In this document: positions 5,663 to 7,858 of the stretch, in pieces
How positions within the stretch are numbered: position 1 is the first letter of the stretch
How the letters are laid out: the number at the start of each line of letters is the position of its first letter
Assembly (NCBI GenBank): GCA_018897225.1
Contig: JAHILC010000074.1
Coordinates: 1 to 7,858, forward strand
Origin: Actinomycetota bacterium
GTDB lineage: Bacteria; Actinomycetota; Humimicrobiia; Humimicrobiales; Humimicrobiaceae
Direction of reading: 5' to 3'
DNA length: 7,858 bases
The notes under the pieces: model-generated
Told to the model about the DNA's origin: nothing
Seen by the model: only the letters and a program-made list of their open reading frames with translations
Database searches by the model: none
Translations under genes and position numbers: made by a program

Positions 5663-7858
5663 ATGACAATATCTAAGAAGATTACAGTATCTGTTTTTAC
5701 CATAATACTAATACTTACTTTCTGTATGCTTACTTTTTTTACCCCTTTTGATGGTAAATTATTTGCTGCCAGCCCTAAAATAAAGGTTTTTCTTGATGCA
5801 GGCCACGGTGGCAGGGATTCAGGAGCGATAGGGTTTGGTTTTTATGAAAAAACAGCAAACTTAGATATAACCCTCAGGGTAAAATCAAAACTGGAATCCA
5901 GCGGATTTACAGTAGTAATGACAAGATCGGATGATTCAACCCACAGTCTTGATGAAAGAGTTAACATGGCTAATGCCAGTTCAGCTGATTTGTTTGTTTC
6001 TATCCATAATAATGCTTCAATTTCTCCATATTCACATGGTACGGAAACCTACTGGTGCGCAAATGGCATTGCAGGTTCAAACCAACTTGCAAGCTTAATT
6101 CAATCAAATGTGGTAAGCCAGACAGGCCGGGCAAACAGGGGAGTAAAAACGGCAAATTTCAGGGTAATTAAAAATACAACTATGCCGGCAGCTCTTGTGG
6201 AGTGTGCTTTTATTTCCAACCAGACTGAGAATGACTTGCTGAAGTCCGCAGATTTCAGGGAAAAATGTGCGGTTGGAATTTTCAATGCAATAAAGAAATT
6301 TTCAGAAGGTATCATAAAAGCTGATAGTTCTGGAGGCAGCAGTGGCTCTACAACCTCTACCAGTACGACTAATGACAGTAATGCTTATAGCGATGTAAGC
6401 GGAACAAATTCGTCAGGATTTACAATGAAGGTAGATACCCCGCCAAATGGCGCTGTAGTTTTGGGATCATTTGAAATCAGAGGGTGGGCTGCAGATTTAA
6501 GAAACAGCCCTGCAAAAAAATTATCAAAAATTGAAGTATATAAAAACTCCAGCAGGGATGCACAGTCATTAATTGGAAGTATTAATAGTTTTGAAACAAA
6601 TGTTTTAGGCAGTGAAGGAGTTTTGAACGGCGGCTGGAGGCTTACCATAAATTGCGATTTGTTATCTGAGGGTGAAAATATAATTTATATTTATGCTTAT
6701 GATGAAAGCAATAATTTCAGTATCGGAAATGTTAAGGTCAATGTCTTAAAATCAGGAAGTGTTCCGGATAATTTAAATTTAAATCCTGTAGCAAAACCGA
6801 ACGGGCCATATACCGGAGAACCAGGCAAAGAAATTACTTTTGATGGCTCAGCTTCATTTGATCCGGATGGAGTAATTTCAGAATACCTGTGGGATTTTGG
6901 TGATGGCAGCACAGCAACAATACAAAAACCTGTTTATGCTTACACCAAAGCTGGAAAATATAATGTTACACTTACTGTTAAAGATAATGGAAATAAATCA
7001 TCAGCTGCAGTTACTACCACAGCTACCGTAATTGATCCTAATTCTACTCAAACAGGCAATCAGGGTAACACCGGCACTACATTTGAAAATGTTTCCAATA
7101 GCACAAACATAATTGGATACATTGACATTTCAGAAGCAGCGCTTCTAAAAATATTTAAGGATAGAAATTCGACTGAATTGGACAAAGCCGCAAGGATTGC
7201 GCCGCTTTATATTAAATATGCAAAGATGTTTAACTTGCGAGCCGATATTGCCTGGGCTCAAATGTGCCATGAAACTGCATTTCTTGAATATACCGGAGAC
7301 GTAAAACCGGAACAGAACAACTTTGCAGGAATTGGCGCTACAGGTGGAGGAGTTCCCGGAAACAGCTTCACCAGTGAGGAGCTGGGTATAATAGCTCATT
7401 TTGCGCACCTTGCATGGTATTACTATCCAAATGATGTCAATGAATACTGCAACAAGACATATGATCCAAGGCATTTCGGTACTTCGCATATGAATTATAC
7501 AGGGAACACAACAGTAGGATTTTTAAACGGCAGATGGGCGCCTGGAGCAACTTATACTGACAAGATAATATTATTTGCAAACCAGGTAATCCAGGGAATT
7601 ACTTCCGGCAGTACGGCAACTCCGACTTCAGTTACTGCAAATGCCGGGCAGGATACAGGGGGCAATATAGGCCAAAACCTTAACTTTGATGCCTCATCAA
7701 GCATTATCCAGGCTACTGGAGATATCAGTGTCAGCTATTCCTGGGATTGGAATGGGGATGGCACTTACGATACTACTGTAAGCACAGCAGTAGTAAAACA
7801 TATCTTCGAATCCTCGGGAGTTTTTGATGTAGGTTTAAAAATATCACTATCCAGTGGA
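5663..7858 (+). CDS. Secreted bifunctional autolysin: N-acetylmuramoyl-L-alanine amidase plus glucosaminidase, 3' end cut by window
   Basis: Reading from ATG 5663, the frame stays open for 732 codons to the right edge, so the C-terminus is missing. AGGGAA at 5652-5657 overlaps the upstream stop, 5 bases before the ATG, indicating coupling to the GerMN gene. Domains in order: signal peptide about 1-36 (cleavage near LFAA); Amidase_3 about 39-215 with zinc ligands His48 (DAGHGG), Glu62 and His115 (SIHNNA) and catalytic Glu180 (VECAFISN), which cuts the MurNAc-L-Ala bond; Ser/Gly/Thr linker about 220-252; Ig-like domain 253-361; PKD domain about 375-457 (WDFGDG at 410-415, then YNVTLTV); glucosaminidase-type domain about 483-645 with likely catalytic Glu537 in CHETAF, the motif PEQNNFAGIGA (549-559) and LNGRWAPG (621-628), predicted to cut glycan strands; and a second PKD from about 657 with WDWNGDG at 694-700. 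The domain calls rest on motifs. The PKD and Ig parts probably space the enzymes or bind wall. It is expected to act in peptidoglycan turnover or cell separation. Confidence 0.9.
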   Translation, partial: MTISKKITVSVFTIILILTFCMLTFFTPFDGKLFAASPKIKVFLDAGHGGRDSGAIGFGFYEKTANLDITLRVKSKLESSGFTVVMTRSDDSTHSLDERVNMANASSADLFVSIHNNASISPYSHGTETYWCANGIAGSNQLASLIQSNVVSQTGRANRGVKTANFRVIKNTTMPAALVECAFISNQTENDLLKSADFREKCAVGIFNAIKKFSEGIIKADSSGGSSGSTTSTSTTNDSNAYSDVSGTNSSGFTMKVDTPPNGAVVLGSFEIRGWAADLRNSPAKKLSKIEVYKNSSRDAQSLIGSINSFETNVLGSEGVLNGGWRLTINCDLLSEGENIIYIYAYDESNNFSIGNVKVNVLKSGSVPDNLNLNPVAKPNGPYTGEPGKEITFDGSASFDPDGVISEYLWDFGDGSTATIQKPVYAYTKAGKYNVTLTVKDNGNKSSAAVTTTATVIDPNSTQTGNQGNTGTTFENVSNSTNIIGYIDISEAALLKIFKDRNSTELDKAARIAPLYIKYAKMFNLRADIAWAQMCHETAFLEYTGDVKPEQNNFAGIGATGGGVPGNSFTSEELGIIAHFAHLAWYYYPNDVNEYCNKTYDPRHFGTSHMNYTGNTTVGFLNGRWAPGATYTDKIILFANQVIQGITSGSTATPTSVTANAGQDTGGNIGQNLNFDASSSIIQATGDISVSYSWDWNGDGTYDTTVSTAVVKHIFESSGVFDVGLKISLSSG

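Noticed and set aside
6100..7489. Several reverse-strand open frames (6100-6315, 6385-6648, 6697-6912, 7145-7489)
   Set aside because: All lie opposite the autolysin frame, whose amidase, PKD and glucosaminidase motifs are continuous, so these are shadows.

Overview
The window is an AT-rich bacterial cell-envelope locus. Every convincing gene is on the + strand, and both window edges cut a gene. The organism makes peptidoglycan (zinc amidase plus glucosaminidase) and exports a lipoprotein. It uses AGGAG-type ribosome sites with frequent TTG starts, and prefers AGA/AGG arginine and ATA isoleucine codons. A GerMN lipoprotein beside a wall amidase, with no outer-membrane protein in view, suggests a monoderm lineage such as a Firmicutes relative or a low-GC deep-branching Actinobacteriota. 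This assignment is inference; no marker gene is present.

Left part (1-3373), sugar activation and transfer. A family-2 glycosyltransferase C-terminus (2-358) is followed by a 158-base AT-rich gap with a candidate promoter. A tight same-strand run follows: UDP-glucose 6-dehydrogenase (517-1863), a short RmlC-like sugar epimerase (1922-2377) and dTDP-glucose 4,6-dehydratase RmlB (2387-3373). They would supply UDP-glucuronate and a dTDP-4-keto-6-deoxy sugar for a surface polysaccharide or glycoprotein glycan. The rmlA and rmlD genes needed for complete dTDP-rhamnose synthesis are not in the window.

Middle part (3384-4793). Ten bases after rmlB starts a membrane-anchored multidomain surface protein: one N-terminal membrane segment, a Ser/Thr/Glu-rich stalk with a 3 x 12-base in-frame tandem repeat, two Ig/PKD-like domains, a Pro/Thr linker, and a 157-residue C-terminal domain I cannot assign firmly. 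It appears to belong to the sugar operon.

Right part (4794-7858), wall remodelling. A 158-base AT-rich gap holds a 12-bp perfect inverted repeat whose arms coincide with promoter-like boxes on both strands, plus a pair of 11-base direct repeats, one overlapping the next start codon. Then come a GerMN-domain lipoprotein (4952-5653) and, 9 bases later, a large open frame running from 5663 through the right edge without a stop. This last gene encodes a secreted two-enzyme autolysin: Amidase_3, Ig-like, PKD, glucosaminidase, and a second PKD cut by the edge. All four amidase zinc/catalytic residues and the glucosaminidase glutamate are present.

The genes fit together as a surface-building module: sugar nucleotides and a transferase make glycan, while an anchored surface protein, a lipoprotein and a bifunctional hydrolase act in or on the wall. 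I see no CRISPR array, tRNA, rRNA, transposon or recognisable riboswitch. The most novel-looking items are the domain architecture of the autolysin, the unassigned C-terminal domain of the 3384-4793 protein, and the symmetric promoter palindrome at 4849-4884.
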